Shown here: positions 28,937 through 40,997 of the stretch, piece after piece
How positions within the stretch are numbered: the stretch's first letter is position 1
How the letters are laid out: each line of letters begins with the position of its first letter
Made by a program: the position numbers and the translations under genes
From: Xenorhabdus vietnamensis
Lineage (GTDB): Bacteria; Pseudomonadota; Gammaproteobacteria; Enterobacterales; Enterobacteriaceae
Length of the DNA: 59,808 nucleotides
Assembly: GCF_002127535.1 (NCBI RefSeq)
Contig: NZ_MUBJ01000002.1
Location: 350,484-410,291 of the forward strand
Direction: 5' to 3'
The notes under the pieces: generated by a model
Told to the model about the DNA's origin: nothing
Databases searched by the model: none
The model's input: only the letters and a program-made list of their open reading frames with translations

Positions 28937-29960
28937 TTAAGAAGATCTCTGGTAGTGGTTTTCCGCATAACAGCATGGAAAGCGTTTCCAGGTCAGCCCA
29001 AATGGATTGGCTATAATCCTGTTTGACACGCAGTTCCATCTGGGTCAACAAATGTATGGCAGATTGCAGCTCTTGCTGTGACAGGCGCTGTAGTGCGATT
29101 GACAGCAATGATCTGCGATTTTGCCAAACCTTGTGTTGATCAAACAAGGTCTTCAAAGGGACAGTCGTATACTGGCGCTTAAGTACCAGCAGCAGCATCA
29201 ATTCCCTCTGTATAGTACGAAGCAAAATAACTGTCTCGGTATCTTCTTGTCGAAGTTGCTTTAGTATATGCCATGCCCGCTTTATTTTTCCTGCCAGCAA
29301 AGCATCAACCCAATGATAGGGGGAAAAGTGAGCCGCATCGTTGACGGCTTCTTCTACGCGAAGAAGTGTCAATCTGTTATCGGGGTAGAGCAGGGAAAGA
29401 CGTTCCAGAGCCTGGGCCAGTGCCAATAAGTTTCCCTCATAGCAATAACACAGCAATTGATTGGCTTCATCTTCCAGTGATAGCCCCATGTTTTTAGCTC
29501 GTTGTGTTACCCATTGCGGCAGACGGTTTTGCTCAGGAATTAAGCAACTGACGAATGCCCCATTTTGCCCAATCGCTTTGAACCACGAGCTATTTTCCTG
29601 AGCCTTGGTAAGTTTGTGCCCACGCAATATCAGCAATATATCTGAATGCAGCAATCCCGACAGCTTAGTCAGCCGTTCTGCCATTGCAGCATTCGGGCCA
29701 TTTTCCGGAAGCAGCAGGGTGAGAGACTGACGACTGGCAAACAGGCTAAGTGACTGACACAAGCTAAAGATTTCATCCCAATCGGTATGGTTATCCAATG
29801 TGAAAGTGAAATGCTCCAGGAATTCATGTTGTTCAGCCACTTTGCGGATGCTGTCCTGACTTTCCTGCAATAGTAATGGTTCATTGCCCCATAACAGATA
29901 GCTGCCTCGCAGCCCTTCATTGAGCTGCGAGAGAAGTTGTTCAGGATAAAGTCGGATCAT
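28929..29960 (-). CDS. holA: DNA polymerase III delta subunit
   Basis: HolA is the delta subunit of the clamp loader; it opens the beta clamp. The 343-residue protein begins [20 protein letters not shown] and has the characteristic [13 protein letters not shown], followed by the AAA+-like region and the C-terminal collar domain ([18 protein letters not shown]). The length equals that of E. coli HolA. It overlaps the lptE stop by four bases and nadD by eight, forming a tight leuS-lptE-holA-nadD operon. Confidence 0.95.
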   Translation of the reverse strand: MIRLYPEQLLSQLNEGLRGSYLLWGNEPLLLQESQDSIRKVAEQHEFLEHFTFTLDNHTDWDEIFSLCQSLSLFASRQSLTLLLPENGPNAAMAERLTKLSGLLHSDILLILRGHKLTKAQENSSWFKAIGQNGAFVSCLIPEQNRLPQWVTQRAKNMGLSLEDEANQLLCYCYEGNLLALAQALERLSLLYPDNRLTLLRVEEAVNDAAHFSPYHWVDALLAGKIKRAWHILKQLRQEDTETVILLRTIQRELMLLLVLKRQYTTVPLKTLFDQHKVWQNRRSLLSIALQRLSQQELQSAIHLLTQMELRVKQDYSQSIWADLETLSMLLCGKPLPEIFLNA

Positions 29961-30517
29961 TGTTTCTGTATAGCCACAGCTTTTTGTTTTTCTTTGACTT
30001 TCTGGAGTTCTGCACTATGAACGGTCAGCAATTGGCGCATAAGCTGACGAGCAGCCTGCTCACGCATTTCCTGTTGAACCAGTTCATTTTCTGCATCTTT
30101 TGCCAAAGCTTCTAATGGGTTATCGAAGAAAGATCGATCAACCTTTGCCCGCAATGGGTAGATACTGCCATCTGGCATCAGAATTTGAGCATCTACATTC
30201 AGTACCAACAGGCGTTCAGCTGATTTACCATCCTGAAAGACAGAAACTGTCTCTTTGTTTTCACTAGAACCAACAAGTTTCAGGATAGGAATTGAGGCAT
30301 CGCCATGTTCAATAATTTTGACATCGTTCAGACGAAGTTGTTGACGAACTGCCCGCGCCAGCGGCCCATAAGGGTCGCCAGAACTTAACTGCAATGTTTG
30401 AAGCTCTTTTGGTACTTGTGTTGTACCCCGGAGATGAAAACCGCAGCCAGCGGTAACTAGCACCGCCAACCCGAGCAACAACGTGAAAATACGATGTCGT
30501 AGATTATTTTCTACCAC
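29957..30517 (-). CDS. lptE: LPS assembly lipoprotein LptE
   Basis: LptE plugs the LptD barrel and helps place lipopolysaccharide in the outer membrane. The 186-residue protein has a signal peptide ending in the lipobox VTAGC, followed by [17 protein letters not shown], as in E. coli LptE (RlpB). The start is a GTG with a strong AGGAGG nine bases before it. The C-terminus is Lys- and Gln-rich. It lies 32 bases after leuS. Confidence 0.95.
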   Translation of the reverse strand: MVENNLRHRIFTLLLGLAVLVTAGCGFHLRGTTQVPKELQTLQLSSGDPYGPLARAVRQQLRLNDVKIIEHGDASIPILKLVGSSENKETVSVFQDGKSAERLLVLNVDAQILMPDGSIYPLRAKVDRSFFDNPLEALAKDAENELVQQEMREQAARQLMRQLLTVHSAELQKVKEKQKAVAIQKQ

Positions 30518-30549
30518 AAATATGGCCTCCTGTTATCAGCCTACTGTTA

Positions 30550-33132
30550 TTAACCTACAACCAGATTCAGTAATTTGCCCGGAACGTAAATGACCTTGCG
30601 GATGCTGACATCTTCAAGATATTTTGTCACACTGTATTCTTGTGCCGCCATCTCTTGGACATACTCTTTTGTTGCATCTGCCGGTACAGTAATACGACCA
30701 CGAACTTTACCGTTAATCTGGATAATTACCAGTTTAGTATCGTCTACCATTGCCTGCTCATCAGCTTGTGGCCATGCCGCAGTATCAATATCATTTTCAT
30801 TGCCAAGAGCTTTCCACATGACGAAGCAAGCGTGTGGCGTGATAGGTGAAAGCATACGTACAACCGCAGTTACTGCTTCTTGCATCAGAGCACGATCCTG
30901 CTCAGTTTCCTGTGAGGCGCGAGTCAGTTTATTCATCAGTTCCATGATTGCTGCAACGGCAGTATTGAATGCCTGACGGCGACCAATGTCATCAGTGACT
31001 TTCGCTATGGTTTTGTGCAAGTCGCGGCGCAGATCTTTCTGTTCAGTGGATAGGCTGCTGACATCCAGCGGTTGGGTTGTACCTTTGTTACTGTGCTCAT
31101 GAACCAGACGCCAAACGCGCTTCAGGAAACGGTTAGCACCTTCCACGCCAGATTCTTGCCATTCTAGTGTCAGCTCTGGTGGTGCTGCGAACATCATGAA
31201 CAAACGAACAGTATCAGCGCCGTATTTATCGACCATAATTTGTGGGTCGATACCGTTATTTTTGGATTTCGACATTTTGCTCATGCCGGTATAAACCAGT
31301 TCATGGCCGTCTTGATCCGTTGCTTTCACAACACGGCCTTTCTCGTCACGCTCAACAATGACATCAGCTGGGGATACCCAGACTTTTTCACCACTATTGC
31401 CAGTGTAATAGAAGGCGTCAGCCAGAACCATGCCTTGACACAGTAAGCGCTTGGCGGGCTCATCAGAGTTGACCATACCTGAATCGCGCATCAATTTGTG
31501 GAAGAAACGGAAATACATCAGGTGCATGATAGCGTGTTCAATACCACCGATGTATTGATCCACAGGCAGCCAATAGTTGGCCGCAGCTGGGTCTAGCATG
31601 CCTTTATCATAATCCGGGCAGGTATAGCGTGAGTAATACCATGAAGATTCCATAAAGGTATCAAAAGTATCAGTTTCAAGCAGTGCAGGCTGACCATTGA
31701 TGGTTGTTTTTGCCCATTCAGGATCAGCTTTGATTGGACTGGTGATCCCATCCATCACAACATCTTCTGGCAAAATAACTGGCAATTGATCTTCTGGAAC
31801 AGGAACCACCGTACCATTTTCCAATGTTGCCATTGGAATTGGAGCACCCCAATAACGTTGACGAGAAACTCCCCAGTCACGCAGGCGATAGTTAACTTTA
31901 CGTTGGCCAACGCCCATTGCAACCAGTTTGTCAGCTATAGCATTGAAGCCTTCTTCATGGCTCAGTCCGCTGAATTCACCGGAATTAACCAGTGCATTTT
32001 TATCTGTGACTGCAGCTTCTTGAACGTTTGGTACATTGCCATCATTGTCGAGAATAACGGCTTTCATTGGCAGGTTATATTTAGTAGCAAACTCCCAATC
32101 GCGTTGGTCGTGTGCTGGTACAGCCATAACCGCACCTGTGCCGTATTCCATCAGGACAAAGTTGGCAACCCAGATAGCGATCTTTTCGTTGGTCAATGGA
32201 TGAATGACAAACATGCCTGTTGGCATGCCTTTTTTCTCCATGGTTGCCATATCAGCTTCAGCAACTTTGGTATTGCGGCATTCGTTGAGGAATTCTGTCA
32301 GCTCCGGATTATTTTCAGCAGCTTGTTGTGCCAGAGGGTGGCCGGCTGCTACAGCAACATAGGTTGCCCCTATGAATGTATCAGGGCGAGTAGTATAAAC
32401 GGTAAGTTTTTCTTGACTGTCAGCAACATTGAATGTGATTTCGACACCTTCAGATCGACCAATCCAGTTGCGCTGCATGGTTTTGACCTGTTCCGGCCAG
32501 TCTTCCAGTTTATCCAGATCGTTCAGCAATTCTTCTGCATAATCGGTGATCTTAATGAACCATTGTGGGATCTCTTTACGCTCAACTTGGGTATCACAAC
32601 GCCAGCAGCAGCCATCAATAACTTGCTCATTAGCCAGAACCGTCAGGTCATGTGGACACCAGTTAACTGCGGAAGTTTTTTTGTATACCAAGCCTTTTTC
32701 ATACAGTTTAGTGAAGAACCACTGTTCCCAGCGATAATACTCTGGTGTACAAGTAGTGACTTCACGATCCCAGTCATAGCCAAAACCCAGTGTTTTTAAC
32801 TGGTTTTTCATATACTCGATATTGGAGTAAGTCCACGGGGCAGGAGCGGTATTATTCTTGACAGCAGCCCCTTCTGCTGGCAGGCCAAATGCATCCCAGC
32901 CGATAGGTTGGAGAACATTTTTGCCCAGCATACGCTGATAACGGGAAATCACATCACCAATGGTGTAGTTACGGACATGGCCCATATGTAGTCGGCCAGA
33001 AGGATAAGGTAGCATGGACAGGCAATAATATTTTTCTTTGCTGCTGTCTTCTGTCACTTTGAACGTTTGCTTCTCTTGCCAGTGAAGCTGGACTTGTTGT
33101 TCTATGTCTTCTGGACGATATTGTTCTTGCAT
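30550..33132 (-). CDS. leuS: Leucyl-tRNA synthetase
   Basis: LeuS is a class I synthetase that charges leucine tRNAs. At 860 residues it equals the E. coli enzyme. The HIGH motif appears as HMGH in [16 protein letters not shown] near residue 49, and the KMSKS loop as KMSKSKNNG near 620. The CP1 editing domain ([20 protein letters not shown]) lies between them. It heads the leuS-lptE-holA-nadD operon; a gap of about 200 bases separates it from gltL, so the ybeL gene of E. coli is absent. Confidence 0.98.
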   Translation of the reverse strand: MQEQYRPEDIEQQVQLHWQEKQTFKVTEDSSKEKYYCLSMLPYPSGRLHMGHVRNYTIGDVISRYQRMLGKNVLQPIGWDAFGLPAEGAAVKNNTAPAPWTYSNIEYMKNQLKTLGFGYDWDREVTTCTPEYYRWEQWFFTKLYEKGLVYKKTSAVNWCPHDLTVLANEQVIDGCCWRCDTQVERKEIPQWFIKITDYAEELLNDLDKLEDWPEQVKTMQRNWIGRSEGVEITFNVADSQEKLTVYTTRPDTFIGATYVAVAAGHPLAQQAAENNPELTEFLNECRNTKVAEADMATMEKKGMPTGMFVIHPLTNEKIAIWVANFVLMEYGTGAVMAVPAHDQRDWEFATKYNLPMKAVILDNDGNVPNVQEAAVTDKNALVNSGEFSGLSHEEGFNAIADKLVAMGVGQRKVNYRLRDWGVSRQRYWGAPIPMATLENGTVVPVPEDQLPVILPEDVVMDGITSPIKADPEWAKTTINGQPALLETDTFDTFMESSWYYSRYTCPDYDKGMLDPAAANYWLPVDQYIGGIEHAIMHLMYFRFFHKLMRDSGMVNSDEPAKRLLCQGMVLADAFYYTGNSGEKVWVSPADVIVERDEKGRVVKATDQDGHELVYTGMSKMSKSKNNGIDPQIMVDKYGADTVRLFMMFAAPPELTLEWQESGVEGANRFLKRVWRLVHEHSNKGTTQPLDVSSLSTEQKDLRRDLHKTIAKVTDDIGRRQAFNTAVAAIMELMNKLTRASQETEQDRALMQEAVTAVVRMLSPITPHACFVMWKALGNENDIDTAAWPQADEQAMVDDTKLVIIQINGKVRGRITVPADATKEYVQEMAAQEYSVTKYLEDVSIRKVIYVPGKLLNLVVG

Positions 33133-33291
33133 GGCACCGATGATCCTATGGTGAGTAATAAAGCTACGCCTTTAGCGTGCATAGTTTGTTTATGAAATCA
33201 AAGATTCCATAGCATAGCTGATAAGGGATAGGGGCAACAACTCTTGTTAAAGGAGGAATGTGGAAAATTATTTATTTTGTGGGAATATTTA

Positions 33292-33321
33292 AAGTCGGCG
33301 GTAGTTTTGCTATCCGCCGAC
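33292..33321 (-). terminator. Terminator after gltL
   Basis: GTCGGCGG pairs with CCGCCGAC, with TAG/CTA extending the stem past a one-base bulge. A weak T tract (TTTAAAT) follows on the minus strand. It lies ten bases after the gltL stop. Confidence 0.65.
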
Positions 33322-33330
33322 GAAGGAAAA

Positions 33331-34059
33331 TCAGTGCAGAATTTTTGCTAGAAAATCACGTGCGCGTTCTGATTTTGGGTTAGCAAAGAAATCTTCTTTC
33401 TTACTGTCTTCGACAATTTTGCCTTCATCCATGAAAATAACACGGTGTGCCACCTTTTTGGCAAATCCCATCTCATGGGTAACAACCATCATAGTCATAC
33501 CTTCGTTCGCCAGTTCAACCATGACATCCAGCACTTCATTAATCATCTCGGGATCAAGTGCGGAAGTGGGTTCATCAAACAGCATGGCGATAGGGTCCAT
33601 GCAGAGTGCGCGGGCGATAGCAACACGTTGTTGCTGACCACCAGAAAGTTGTGCAGGGAATTTATCCGCATGGCTGGCTAATCCAACTCGCTCCAGAAGT
33701 TTCAAACCTTTTTCAGTAGCTTCTTTCTTATCACGCTTTAGTACCTTCACCTGAGCCAGTGTCAGGTTCTCAATAATGGAGAGATGAGGAAAAAGCTCAA
33801 AGTGCTGAAACACCATTCCCACTTTGGAACGCAATTGTGCCAGATTGGTGCTCTTGTCATTGACTTTTGTGTCGTTTACTCGAATTTCACCTTGCTGGAC
33901 AGGTTCGAGGCCATTGACCGTTTTTATCAGTGTGGATTTACCGGAACCAGAAGGCCCACAGACCACGACTACTTCGCCTTTTTTGACTTCAGTCGAGCAG
34001 TCAGTAAGAACCTGAAATTGGCCATACCACTTGGATACATTTTTCAGGGAAATCATCAA
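33331..34059 (-). CDS. gltL: Glutamate/aspartate ABC transporter ATP-binding protein
   Basis: GltL is the ATPase of the glutamate/aspartate importer. The 242-residue protein has Walker [11 protein letters not shown], the signature [15 protein letters not shown], Walker [12 protein letters not shown] and the switch VVTHEMGFA, all intact. It overlaps gltK by four bases and closes the gltIJKL operon. Confidence 0.95.
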   Translation of the reverse strand: MMISLKNVSKWYGQFQVLTDCSTEVKKGEVVVVCGPSGSGKSTLIKTVNGLEPVQQGEIRVNDTKVNDKSTNLAQLRSKVGMVFQHFELFPHLSIIENLTLAQVKVLKRDKKEATEKGLKLLERVGLASHADKFPAQLSGGQQQRVAIARALCMDPIAMLFDEPTSALDPEMINEVLDVMVELANEGMTMMVVTHEMGFAKKVAHRVIFMDEGKIVEDSKKEDFFANPKSERARDFLAKILH

Positions 34060-34730
34060 ACAGTCCTTTTCTTCAAATAGTTAACCAGCATAGAAGCGGA
34101 AAAACTAATCACAAAATAAACAAAGCCGGCAAACAGAACCATTTCAACCTGAGTGCCGTCGCGCTCACCAATATTCGTCGCTGTACGGAAAAAATCCGCC
34201 AGACTGAGTACATATACCAGAGAGGTATCTTGAAATAATACAATGCCTTGTGTCAGTAGCAATGGGATCATTGCCCTGAATGCCTGTGGCAGTATGACTA
34301 GTCGCATACTTTGCATATGAGTCATACCCAATGCCAGCGCAGCAGAGGATTGTCCACGGGAAATGCTCTGGATACCAGCCCGAATTATTTCGGAATAGTA
34401 AGCGGCTTCAAAGAGCGAGAACGCTACCATTGCAGAAATTAAACGGATATCAGTTTTTGGTGATATACCTAGAACATTTTGTAATAAGTTAGGCACAATC
34501 AGATAAAACCACAGTAATACCATCACCAATGGAACTGAGCGAAAAAGGTTAACATACAGGGCGGAAAACCAGCTCAATATTTTAATGGATGAGAGGCGCA
34601 TAATCGCCAGAATGGTTCCCCAGACAATACCGATAATAATAGCTATTACGGTGATTTTGGCTGTTATCATCAACCCACTTAGAAGAAAGGGCAAACTTGG
34701 TACAATTGAACTCCAGTCAAACTGATACAT
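34056..34730 (-). CDS. gltK: Glutamate/aspartate ABC transporter permease GltK
   Basis: This is the second permease subunit. The 224-residue protein has five or so membrane segments and the coupling loop [23 protein letters not shown], split around the ATPase contact EAA motif. E. coli GltK has the same length. Its start lies three bases after the gltJ stop and its stop overlaps gltL. Confidence 0.94.
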   Translation of the reverse strand: MYQFDWSSIVPSLPFLLSGLMITAKITVIAIIIGIVWGTILAIMRLSSIKILSWFSALYVNLFRSVPLVMVLLWFYLIVPNLLQNVLGISPKTDIRLISAMVAFSLFEAAYYSEIIRAGIQSISRGQSSAALALGMTHMQSMRLVILPQAFRAMIPLLLTQGIVLFQDTSLVYVLSLADFFRTATNIGERDGTQVEMVLFAGFVYFVISFSASMLVNYLKKRTV

Positions 34731-34733
34731 TTC

Positions 34734-35474
34734 TTATCGCCCTCCCATATTACCTGGCAAACGTACTTTTTTCTCCAATACGCTCATGGCGAGCATGATC
34801 ACGAGGTTAATACCCACATAAGCCAGTGTGATCGCTGTGAATGATTCATAGGCGTGTGCGGAATAATCCAACAATTTACCTGCCTGGGCAGCCATATCAA
34901 CCAGCCCGATTGTGGAAGCAATAGCAGAGTTTTTGACCAAATTGAGCATTTCCGAAGTCATTGGGGGAATTATCACTCGGTAGGCATTTGGCAGCAAAAT
35001 GTAGCGGTAGGTTTGTGGCAGGGTTAAGCCCACGGCCAACCCCGCGGCTTTTTGCCCTCTTGGAAGTGACTGGATTGCTGCACGAACTTGTTCGCATACA
35101 CGGGCAGCAGTGAATAATCCTAAGCAAATGACGGAGGAAATAAAAAATTGGATATTGGGGTCCAGATCCATTTTGAACCAATCGCTCAGGTTTTTAGGCA
35201 GGAATTCGGGAACTACCAGATACCATGTAAAAAATTGGACAATGAGAGGAACATTGCGAAATAACTCAACATAACAGGTTCCAAGCCCAGAAAGGAATTT
35301 ATTCGGGACGGTACGGAGAATACCGAATAATGAGCCGACAATAAGCGCAATGATCCACGCACAGATAGAAAGTGCCACCGTTACTTGAAAGCCAGAAATG
35401 AGCCACCCCAAATAGGTGGTATTGCCAAAAGGGGCAGCTTGTAAAAAGATGCCCCAATTCCAATCAACAGACAT
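34734..35474 (-). CDS. gltJ: Glutamate/aspartate ABC transporter permease GltJ
   Basis: This is the first permease subunit, with the EAA loop AGLAVGLTLPQTYRYILLPN and the start SVDWNWGIFLQAAPFGNTT. The frame is open to an ATG at 35492. I chose the ATG at 35474, because GGGAG lies seven bases before it and the 246-residue product then matches E. coli GltJ exactly in length and start. A strong terminator-like hairpin lies between gltI and this gene. Confidence 0.95.
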   Translation of the reverse strand: MSVDWNWGIFLQAAPFGNTTYLGWLISGFQVTVALSICAWIIALIVGSLFGILRTVPNKFLSGLGTCYVELFRNVPLIVQFFTWYLVVPEFLPKNLSDWFKMDLDPNIQFFISSVICLGLFTAARVCEQVRAAIQSLPRGQKAAGLAVGLTLPQTYRYILLPNAYRVIIPPMTSEMLNLVKNSAIASTIGLVDMAAQAGKLLDYSAHAYESFTAITLAYVGINLVIMLAMSVLEKKVRLPGNMGGR

Positions 35475-35553
35475 AATCATACTCCCTGACATGGGGGTTG
35501 GCAGTAATACTTAAAAATGATTCATTTGTTGTAATTTATTGAACTAAAAATGA

Positions 35554-35587
35554 TCTAAAAAAATGAGGTAGGGAACGGCTACCTCAT
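35554..35587 (-). terminator. Terminator/attenuator between gltI and gltJ
   Basis: ATGAGGTAG and CTACCTCAT form a nine-pair stem with a seven-base loop, and a run of seven T follows on the minus strand. It lies between the binding-protein gene and the permease genes. Partial termination would make more GltI than GltJKL, as is common for such operons. Confidence 0.8.
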
Positions 35588-35628
35588 ACCCGTCGTGCCA
35601 ATAAAACCGGGATTTTTTAGTTCCTTGC

Positions 35629-36516
35629 CTAATTCAATGCTTTATCGTTTGGCGATTTAAACAAGGTTCTCATTTCATCTGACATAGCGAAGTTTAAATT
35701 CAGGTTCTTAGGTGGAATTGGTTTTTTGAACCAGCGATCAAACATTTTTTCTGCTTCACCGGAGGTCTGTACTTTGACAATGGTGTCATCAATCAATGTC
35801 TTGAATTGAGGGTCATCCTTGCGCAGCATACAGCCATACGCTTCTTCTGATTGTGGTTTACCAACAATGATCCATTGATTGGGCTTTTTCGCTTTTGCGC
35901 GTTCCCCAGCAAGCAGAGCATCGTCCATCATAAAGGCGACAGCACGGCCTGATTCCAGAGTGCGGAATGAATCGCCATGGTCTTTGGCACTAATGATGCG
36001 CATTTTCATTTGCTTTTCATCATTAAGTTTATTCAACAATATTTCAGAGGTGGTACCGGAAGTCACTACAACGTTTTTCCCTGCCAGATCATCAAATCCT
36101 TTGGTGCCTGAGTCTTCTTTAGTCAGCAGGCGAGTACCTACGGCAAAGATGGTATTGGAGAATGCGGCCTGTTTCTGTCGTTCATGATTATTGGTTGTAG
36201 ATCCACATTCAAAATCGAATGTACCGTTTTGCAGCAGGGGAATGCGGTTCTGTGAGGTAATTGGAATCAACTTGACTTGTAGGTTAGGTATATCCAGTTT
36301 TTTCTTAACAGCATCGACAATTAAGTTGGAATAATCTTGGGAATAACCGACGACGTTTTGCTGATTATCGTAGTAAGAGAATGGAACAGAAGATTCTCTG
36401 TGCCCAACAACGATAATGCCATTATCTTTGATTTTTTTTAATGTTCCAGTCAATTCTTCAGCATGAGCAGTTCCTACCGCGCTAAGCAACATCATGGTTA
36501 ACATCAACTTACGCAT
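35629..36516 (-). CDS. gltI: Glutamate/aspartate-binding periplasmic protein
   Basis: GltI catches glutamate and aspartate in the periplasm for GltJKL. A signal peptide (MRKLMLTMMLLSAVGTAHA) precedes the type 2 solute-binding fold. Typical segments are GIIVVGHRESSVPFSYYD, DFECGSTTNNHERQKQAAFS and SEEAYGCMLRKDDPQF. At 295 residues it is close to E. coli GltI (302). AGGAGCT lies before the ATG. It is the first gene of the operon. Confidence 0.95.
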   Translation of the reverse strand: MRKLMLTMMLLSAVGTAHAEELTGTLKKIKDNGIIVVGHRESSVPFSYYDNQQNVVGYSQDYSNLIVDAVKKKLDIPNLQVKLIPITSQNRIPLLQNGTFDFECGSTTNNHERQKQAAFSNTIFAVGTRLLTKEDSGTKGFDDLAGKNVVVTSGTTSEILLNKLNDEKQMKMRIISAKDHGDSFRTLESGRAVAFMMDDALLAGERAKAKKPNQWIIVGKPQSEEAYGCMLRKDDPQFKTLIDDTIVKVQTSGEAEKMFDRWFKKPIPPKNLNLNFAMSDEMRTLFKSPNDKALN

Positions 36517-36911
36517 ACATAGCTCCTGTATCGGGTTGTTTTTTTGTGCGATTGGATTATTTACAGATAATTGTGTTTCTATTTGGATGAATAACGCTGC
36601 CTATAGAAACGATTTTCTGAGTTATTTTGTTTATATGTCGTAAAAAAATAATTCATAATGTTACTTTTTTGAAACCATAATGTTTCAATTTCGAGACTTG
36701 CATCGCACTATAAATAAACAATTTCATTTATGTATGCTTAAAAAGCGATAATATTGAATGCTGTTCACACTTTGCACTTTTTGGAATAATTCTCTGTTAT
36801 TTAGCGCTATCTTTGGTTATATGTATTATAAAATTGCGTTGTTTCGGTGATGAAGGCGATGGTTAGGGGGGATTTTCTGAACTTGTCTATGGAATTTGAT
36901 AACAAATATAT
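36517..36911. other. Noncoding region between lnt and gltI
   Basis: About 395 AT-rich bases upstream of gltI contain no plausible gene. The gltI promoter must lie here, but I cannot choose between several TATAAT-like hexamers. Nothing else stands out. Confidence 0.6.
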
Positions 36912-36944
36912 AAAGTCAGGGTATAAGTAATATACCCTGACTTT
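36912..36944 (-). terminator. Terminator after lnt, possibly bidirectional
   Basis: AAAGTCAGGGTATA and TATACCCTGACTTT form a perfect 14-pair stem around AGTAA, 27 bases after the lnt stop. Short T-rich tracts flank both ends. Confidence 0.75.
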
Positions 36945-36971
36945 TATTAACGTTTTATCAATTATAGGAAA

Positions 36972-38501
36972 TTAAATTTTTTGACGCTTTCTTATAAAAG
37001 CAAAGATGAAAAACAAGGTACTTGCTCCCCATACCGGCCAATTTCCCAAGCGAAAATAGGGGGTTATCCCTGTAGTTGGCGTGACTTTGGCTTCTAATAC
37101 CTGCCGGGTAAATTGTGGAAGTTCGGCCTGAATAGAACCGTCTGGGTTGATTACCGCTGTAATACCATTATTTGTTCCTCTTAGTAGAGGGCGACCCAGT
37201 TCAAGGGAGCGCATTCGAGCCATTTGGAAATGCTGCCATGGGCCAATAGAACGCCCAAACCAAGCATCATTAGAAACGGTCAGGAGGAACTCCGTATCAA
37301 TCTTGAAATTATTACGTACTTGTTCACCCAAAATAATTTCATAGCAGATAGCAGCGGTAATATTGTGTCCTGCAACAGAAAGCTGTGGCTGGATATAATT
37401 GCCTTGGCTAAAAGAAGACATCGGCAAGTTGAAGAGAGGTGCCAATGGGCGCAATATCGATTCCAGCGGAACAAATTCACCAAAAAGTACAAGATGGTGT
37501 TTGTCATAACGGGTGAGTGCTGGATATTGGTAAGGTGTCTTATCCCCCAAGACGATAATGCTGTTATAGATTTTATTATCTTCCAACGGTGGTTGGATAC
37601 CTACAATACCAGTGATCAAGCTAGTATTGTGCCTCCTCAGCAGGGTGTCCAATTTGGTCAGAAAATAACGTTGATTATATTCATTATCAGGAATGGCAGC
37701 TTCCGGCCAAATGATGATTGGTACTTTACCAATAAAAGGGATGCTGCTCTCTAAATAGATATCCAGTGTCTCATCACGAACGATAGGATCCCATTTCATG
37801 GACTGGGGAATATTGCCTTGAACCAGTGCGATATCGGTCGTTTTTTCCGGCTGTAAAGTGTACCACTGGTAGTGTCTCATTGGCCATGGCGACAGTAGCA
37901 GCAGAATGGCAATAATGGCCGTTGATAGCTTTTTGTGAACAGTGGCAATCACCAGCAGCCCGCTGATCATCATAAGCAGGAAGGTAATACCTTCTACACC
38001 CAGAATGGGCGCAATGGCTTTCATCGGACCATCAATCTGACTATAGCCGAATTGTAACCAAGGAAATCCTGTTAGTATCCAACCACGCAAGAATTCGGTG
38101 ACTTGCCATAGTGCCGGGCTGACAATAACCAGTCTGATACTGTTGGTGCTTGGGAAAAAGCGGTTTAATAAACCGGTAAATAGCGCAGGATAAAGAGCAA
38201 GATAGGCAGAGAGCAAGATCACCAAAAAGATATTAATGGCGGTAGGCATACCTCCAAAATCGGCGATACTGACATATACCCAGTTTGCACCACTGCCAAA
38301 TAAGCCAAGGCCCCAGAATAAACCAATAAAGCAAGCCTGACGGGTTGTTCGGTTTAAGGAAAGGATTTGTAGGCCGAAAAGAGAAATAAGTGCTGCTGGC
38401 CAGAAATCAAAAGGTGAAAAAGCCAGCGTTCCGCTGGCTCCGAAGAAAAGTGCCAGTACAGCACGCAGTCGCTGGCAACTCATGAATGAGGCTTTGTTCA
38501 T
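36972..38501 (-). CDS. lnt: Apolipoprotein N-acyltransferase
   Basis: Lnt adds the third acyl chain to lipoproteins in the inner membrane. The 509-residue protein has several N-terminal membrane segments and a nitrilase-like periplasmic domain. The catalytic triad regions are visible: [10 protein letters not shown] (Glu), [16 protein letters not shown] (Lys) and ITAAICYEI (Cys386). The last membrane helix closes the protein. E. coli Lnt has 512 residues. It follows corC by ten bases. Confidence 0.97.
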   Translation of the reverse strand: MNKASFMSCQRLRAVLALFFGASGTLAFSPFDFWPAALISLFGLQILSLNRTTRQACFIGLFWGLGLFGSGANWVYVSIADFGGMPTAINIFLVILLSAYLALYPALFTGLLNRFFPSTNSIRLVIVSPALWQVTEFLRGWILTGFPWLQFGYSQIDGPMKAIAPILGVEGITFLLMMISGLLVIATVHKKLSTAIIAILLLLSPWPMRHYQWYTLQPEKTTDIALVQGNIPQSMKWDPIVRDETLDIYLESSIPFIGKVPIIIWPEAAIPDNEYNQRYFLTKLDTLLRRHNTSLITGIVGIQPPLEDNKIYNSIIVLGDKTPYQYPALTRYDKHHLVLFGEFVPLESILRPLAPLFNLPMSSFSQGNYIQPQLSVAGHNITAAICYEIILGEQVRNNFKIDTEFLLTVSNDAWFGRSIGPWQHFQMARMRSLELGRPLLRGTNNGITAVINPDGSIQAELPQFTRQVLEAKVTPTTGITPYFRLGNWPVWGASTLFFIFAFIRKRQKI

Positions 38502-38511
38502 TCAGATCCTA

Positions 38512-39390
38512 TTATTGTTTGTCAAGGCTAGGAATGTCAGCATCATCAGGTATTTTTACATGTACCTGAATAATTTTACGGCTATCAGACATTGCTACTT
38601 TGAAAAGGTAGCCATCAATGGTGATGGATTCTCCACGGGAAGGCAGATGCCCAAATGCCTGCATGACTAGTCCACCAATGGTATCAACCTCTTCATCGCT
38701 GAAATTGGTGCAAAAAATATCATTGAAATCCTCAATCTGAGTCAGTGCCCGCACTGAATAAGAGTGGAGGCTTAAAGCACGAATATCGTTATCTTCATCA
38801 TCATCGTATTCGTCCTCTATTTCACCCACAATCAGTTCAAGGATATCTTCAATGGTGACCAACCCTGAAACACCGCCAAATTCGTCGATCACAATCGCCA
38901 TATGGTAGCGTTGGGAACGGAATTCTTTCAGCAGACGGTCAACACGTTTACTTTCCGGCACTACAACAGCCTGACGAAGTACTTTATCAATGCTGAAAGG
39001 CTCTGCATTTGTACGCATAAAAGGTAGCAGATCTTTCGCCATTAATATGCCTTCGATGTGATCTTTGTCTTCGCTGATCACAGGAAAGCGTGAGTGGGCC
39101 GAGTCGGTAATAACATCCAGACATTCGTCCAGAGATTGGTTGCGTTTTAAGGTAACGATCTGTGAGCGTGGGATCATGATGTCACGCACGCGTTGATCAG
39201 CAATATCCATTACACCCTCAAGCATTTCTCGGGTATCGGGATCGATTAGGTCGTTCTGCTCAGAATCACGGATCAGTTCAACCAAATCATCACGGTTTTT
39301 GGGTTCACCGTGAAAAAGCTGATTAAGAAGCGCAAAGAAGCCTTTTTTAGGGCCAGGGCTATCGTTACTTGAAGGATGGTCGTCGCTCAT
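38512..39390 (-). CDS. corC: CorC (YbeX), CBS-domain protein linked to divalent cation export
   Basis: The 292-residue protein has an N-terminal lead, a CBS pair ([19 protein letters not shown] and [18 protein letters not shown]) and a C-terminal CorC_HlyC domain with [19 protein letters not shown]. CorC is linked to magnesium/cobalt efflux in Salmonella and to ribosome metabolism in E. coli. It lies 72 bases after ybeY and ten before lnt, the E. coli order. Confidence 0.95.
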   Translation of the reverse strand: MSDDHPSSNDSPGPKKGFFALLNQLFHGEPKNRDDLVELIRDSEQNDLIDPDTREMLEGVMDIADQRVRDIMIPRSQIVTLKRNQSLDECLDVITDSAHSRFPVISEDKDHIEGILMAKDLLPFMRTNAEPFSIDKVLRQAVVVPESKRVDRLLKEFRSQRYHMAIVIDEFGGVSGLVTIEDILELIVGEIEDEYDDDEDNDIRALSLHSYSVRALTQIEDFNDIFCTNFSDEEVDTIGGLVMQAFGHLPSRGESITIDGYLFKVAMSDSRKIIQVHVKIPDDADIPSLDKQ

Positions 39391-39462
39391 GGCGTTTTAA
39401 TGAAACTTCCTCATTAATAAAATCGTAGATTCTTATGTTTAACATAAAAATGTTGGAAATAG

Positions 39463-39930
39463 TTATTCTTTTTCTATTAAGTAGGGATCAGAATAACCCA
39501 TTTTTTTTAGAATCTCTGTTTCCAAAGATTCCATCTCTTCCGCTTCATCGTCTTCGATATGATCATATCCCAGAAGATGGAGGCTGCCGTGAACAACCAT
39601 GTGTGCCCAGTGTTCCTCAACGGTTTTTTGTTGCTCTTCTGCCTCTTTTTCAACAACCTGACGGCAAATAATTAAATCACCAAGTAAAGGCAATTCAACT
39701 TCAGGCGGAGCTTCAAATGGGAAGGATAACACATTAGTTGGTTTATCTTTCCCGCGATAAGTGAGGTTTAAATCATGGCTTTCTGCTTCATCAACCAAAC
39801 GAATGGTGACCTCGCTTTCTACCTGAAATTGTGGCAAAACACCTTCCAGCCAGCGCTGGAAAAGGGCTTCCTCAGGAAGCCCTTCGGGGTTTTCACATGC
39901 AATCTGCAAGTCTAATATGACTGAACTCAT
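39463..39930 (-). CDS. ybeY: Endoribonuclease YbeY
   Basis: YbeY is a zinc-dependent RNase needed for 16S rRNA 3'-end maturation and ribosome quality control. The 155-residue protein has the metal site [15 protein letters not shown], with three His, and the family segments [14 protein letters not shown] and [14 protein letters not shown]. Its start overlaps the ybeZ stop by four bases. Confidence 0.97.
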   Translation of the reverse strand: MSSVILDLQIACENPEGLPEEALFQRWLEGVLPQFQVESEVTIRLVDEAESHDLNLTYRGKDKPTNVLSFPFEAPPEVELPLLGDLIICRQVVEKEAEEQQKTVEEHWAHMVVHGSLHLLGYDHIEDDEAEEMESLETEILKKMGYSDPYLIEKE

Positions 39931-40973
39931 TTTACTTCCTGTTTGTGTTTCTCATTGAGCATTTTTTTGCGTTCTTGCTCCGCTGCTTCCCATGTTTCAT
40001 AGGCGATAACAACTTTTGCAACCACCGGATGGCGAACAACGTCTTCACTATATAAGAAGTTAAAACTCAGATCATCAACATCGGATAAAACTTCTATTGC
40101 ATGGCTCAGACCTGATTTTTGGCCTCTTGGCAGGTCAATCTGAGTCACGTCACCTGTAATGACCGCCTTGGAATTAAAACCAATGCGGGTCAGGAACATC
40201 TTCATCTGTTCGATGGTGGTATTCTGACTTTCATCAAGAATAATAAAGGCATCATTAAGAGTACGTCCACGCATATAAGCCAGTGGCGCCACTTCAATAA
40301 CGTTTCTTTCGATCAGCTTCTCAACTTTTTCAAATCCCATCATCTCAAAAAGGGCATCATAAAGCGGACGCAGATAAGGGTCGACTTTCTGACTCAGGTC
40401 GCCGGGCAAGAAGCCCAGTTTTTCGCCGGCTTCAACCGCAGGACGAGTCAGCAGGATGCGACGGATCTCTTGGCGTTCTAGTGCATCAACCGCAGCGGCA
40501 ACGGCCAGATAAGTTTTTCCTGTGCCTGCAGGCCCAACCCCGAACGTGATGTCGTGATCGAGGATGTTAGCAATATATTGCGCCTGATTGGGAGTACGGG
40601 GCTTTACAACACCCCGCTTGGTTTTGATATTCACGGCCTTACCGTATTCAGGAACGCTTTCTGCTGCTTGTTCCAGTACTCGACTTTCGGTGATGGAGAG
40701 ATGAATTTGTTCAGGCTCAAGATCGGGTATCACGCCGCGTACGGGGGCCGTATTGACATAAAGGTTACGTAGAATTCCTGCCGCTGCACTAACATACAGT
40801 GGCTTACCTACCAGTTTGAAACGGTTATCGCGTCGGCTAATCTCAATGCCCAAACGACGTTCAAGTTGTTTCAGGTTGTCATCCAGTGGTCCACACAGGC
40901 TCATCAGACGTTGATTATCCGCAGGTTCCAGAAAAATTTCTTGTGTTGCTACTTGTGGGTTTATTTGTGTCAC
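39927..40973 (-). CDS. ybeZ: PhoH-like ATPase YbeZ (PhoL)
   Basis: YbeZ is a PhoH-family NTPase that works with YbeY in RNA metabolism. The 348-residue protein has Walker [12 protein letters not shown] near residue 148 and Walker B-like [12 protein letters not shown], followed by the arginine-containing [19 protein letters not shown]. It lies 24 bases after miaB. An N-terminal extension of about 100 residues precedes the ATPase domain, as in E. coli YbeZ. Confidence 0.95.
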   Translation of the reverse strand: MTQINPQVATQEIFLEPADNQRLMSLCGPLDDNLKQLERRLGIEISRRDNRFKLVGKPLYVSAAAGILRNLYVNTAPVRGVIPDLEPEQIHLSITESRVLEQAAESVPEYGKAVNIKTKRGVVKPRTPNQAQYIANILDHDITFGVGPAGTGKTYLAVAAAVDALERQEIRRILLTRPAVEAGEKLGFLPGDLSQKVDPYLRPLYDALFEMMGFEKVEKLIERNVIEVAPLAYMRGRTLNDAFIILDESQNTTIEQMKMFLTRIGFNSKAVITGDVTQIDLPRGQKSGLSHAIEVLSDVDDLSFNFLYSEDVVRHPVVAKVVIAYETWEAAEQERKKMLNEKHKQEVK

Positions 40974-40997
40974 TGATTATCTCTATGTTAGGGCCTA

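Noticed and set aside
31786-32799. Open frame of 337 codons on the plus strand
   Set aside because: It lies entirely antisense to leuS, whose sequence is highly conserved; the composition (many Cys, Phe and His) is that of a shadow frame.
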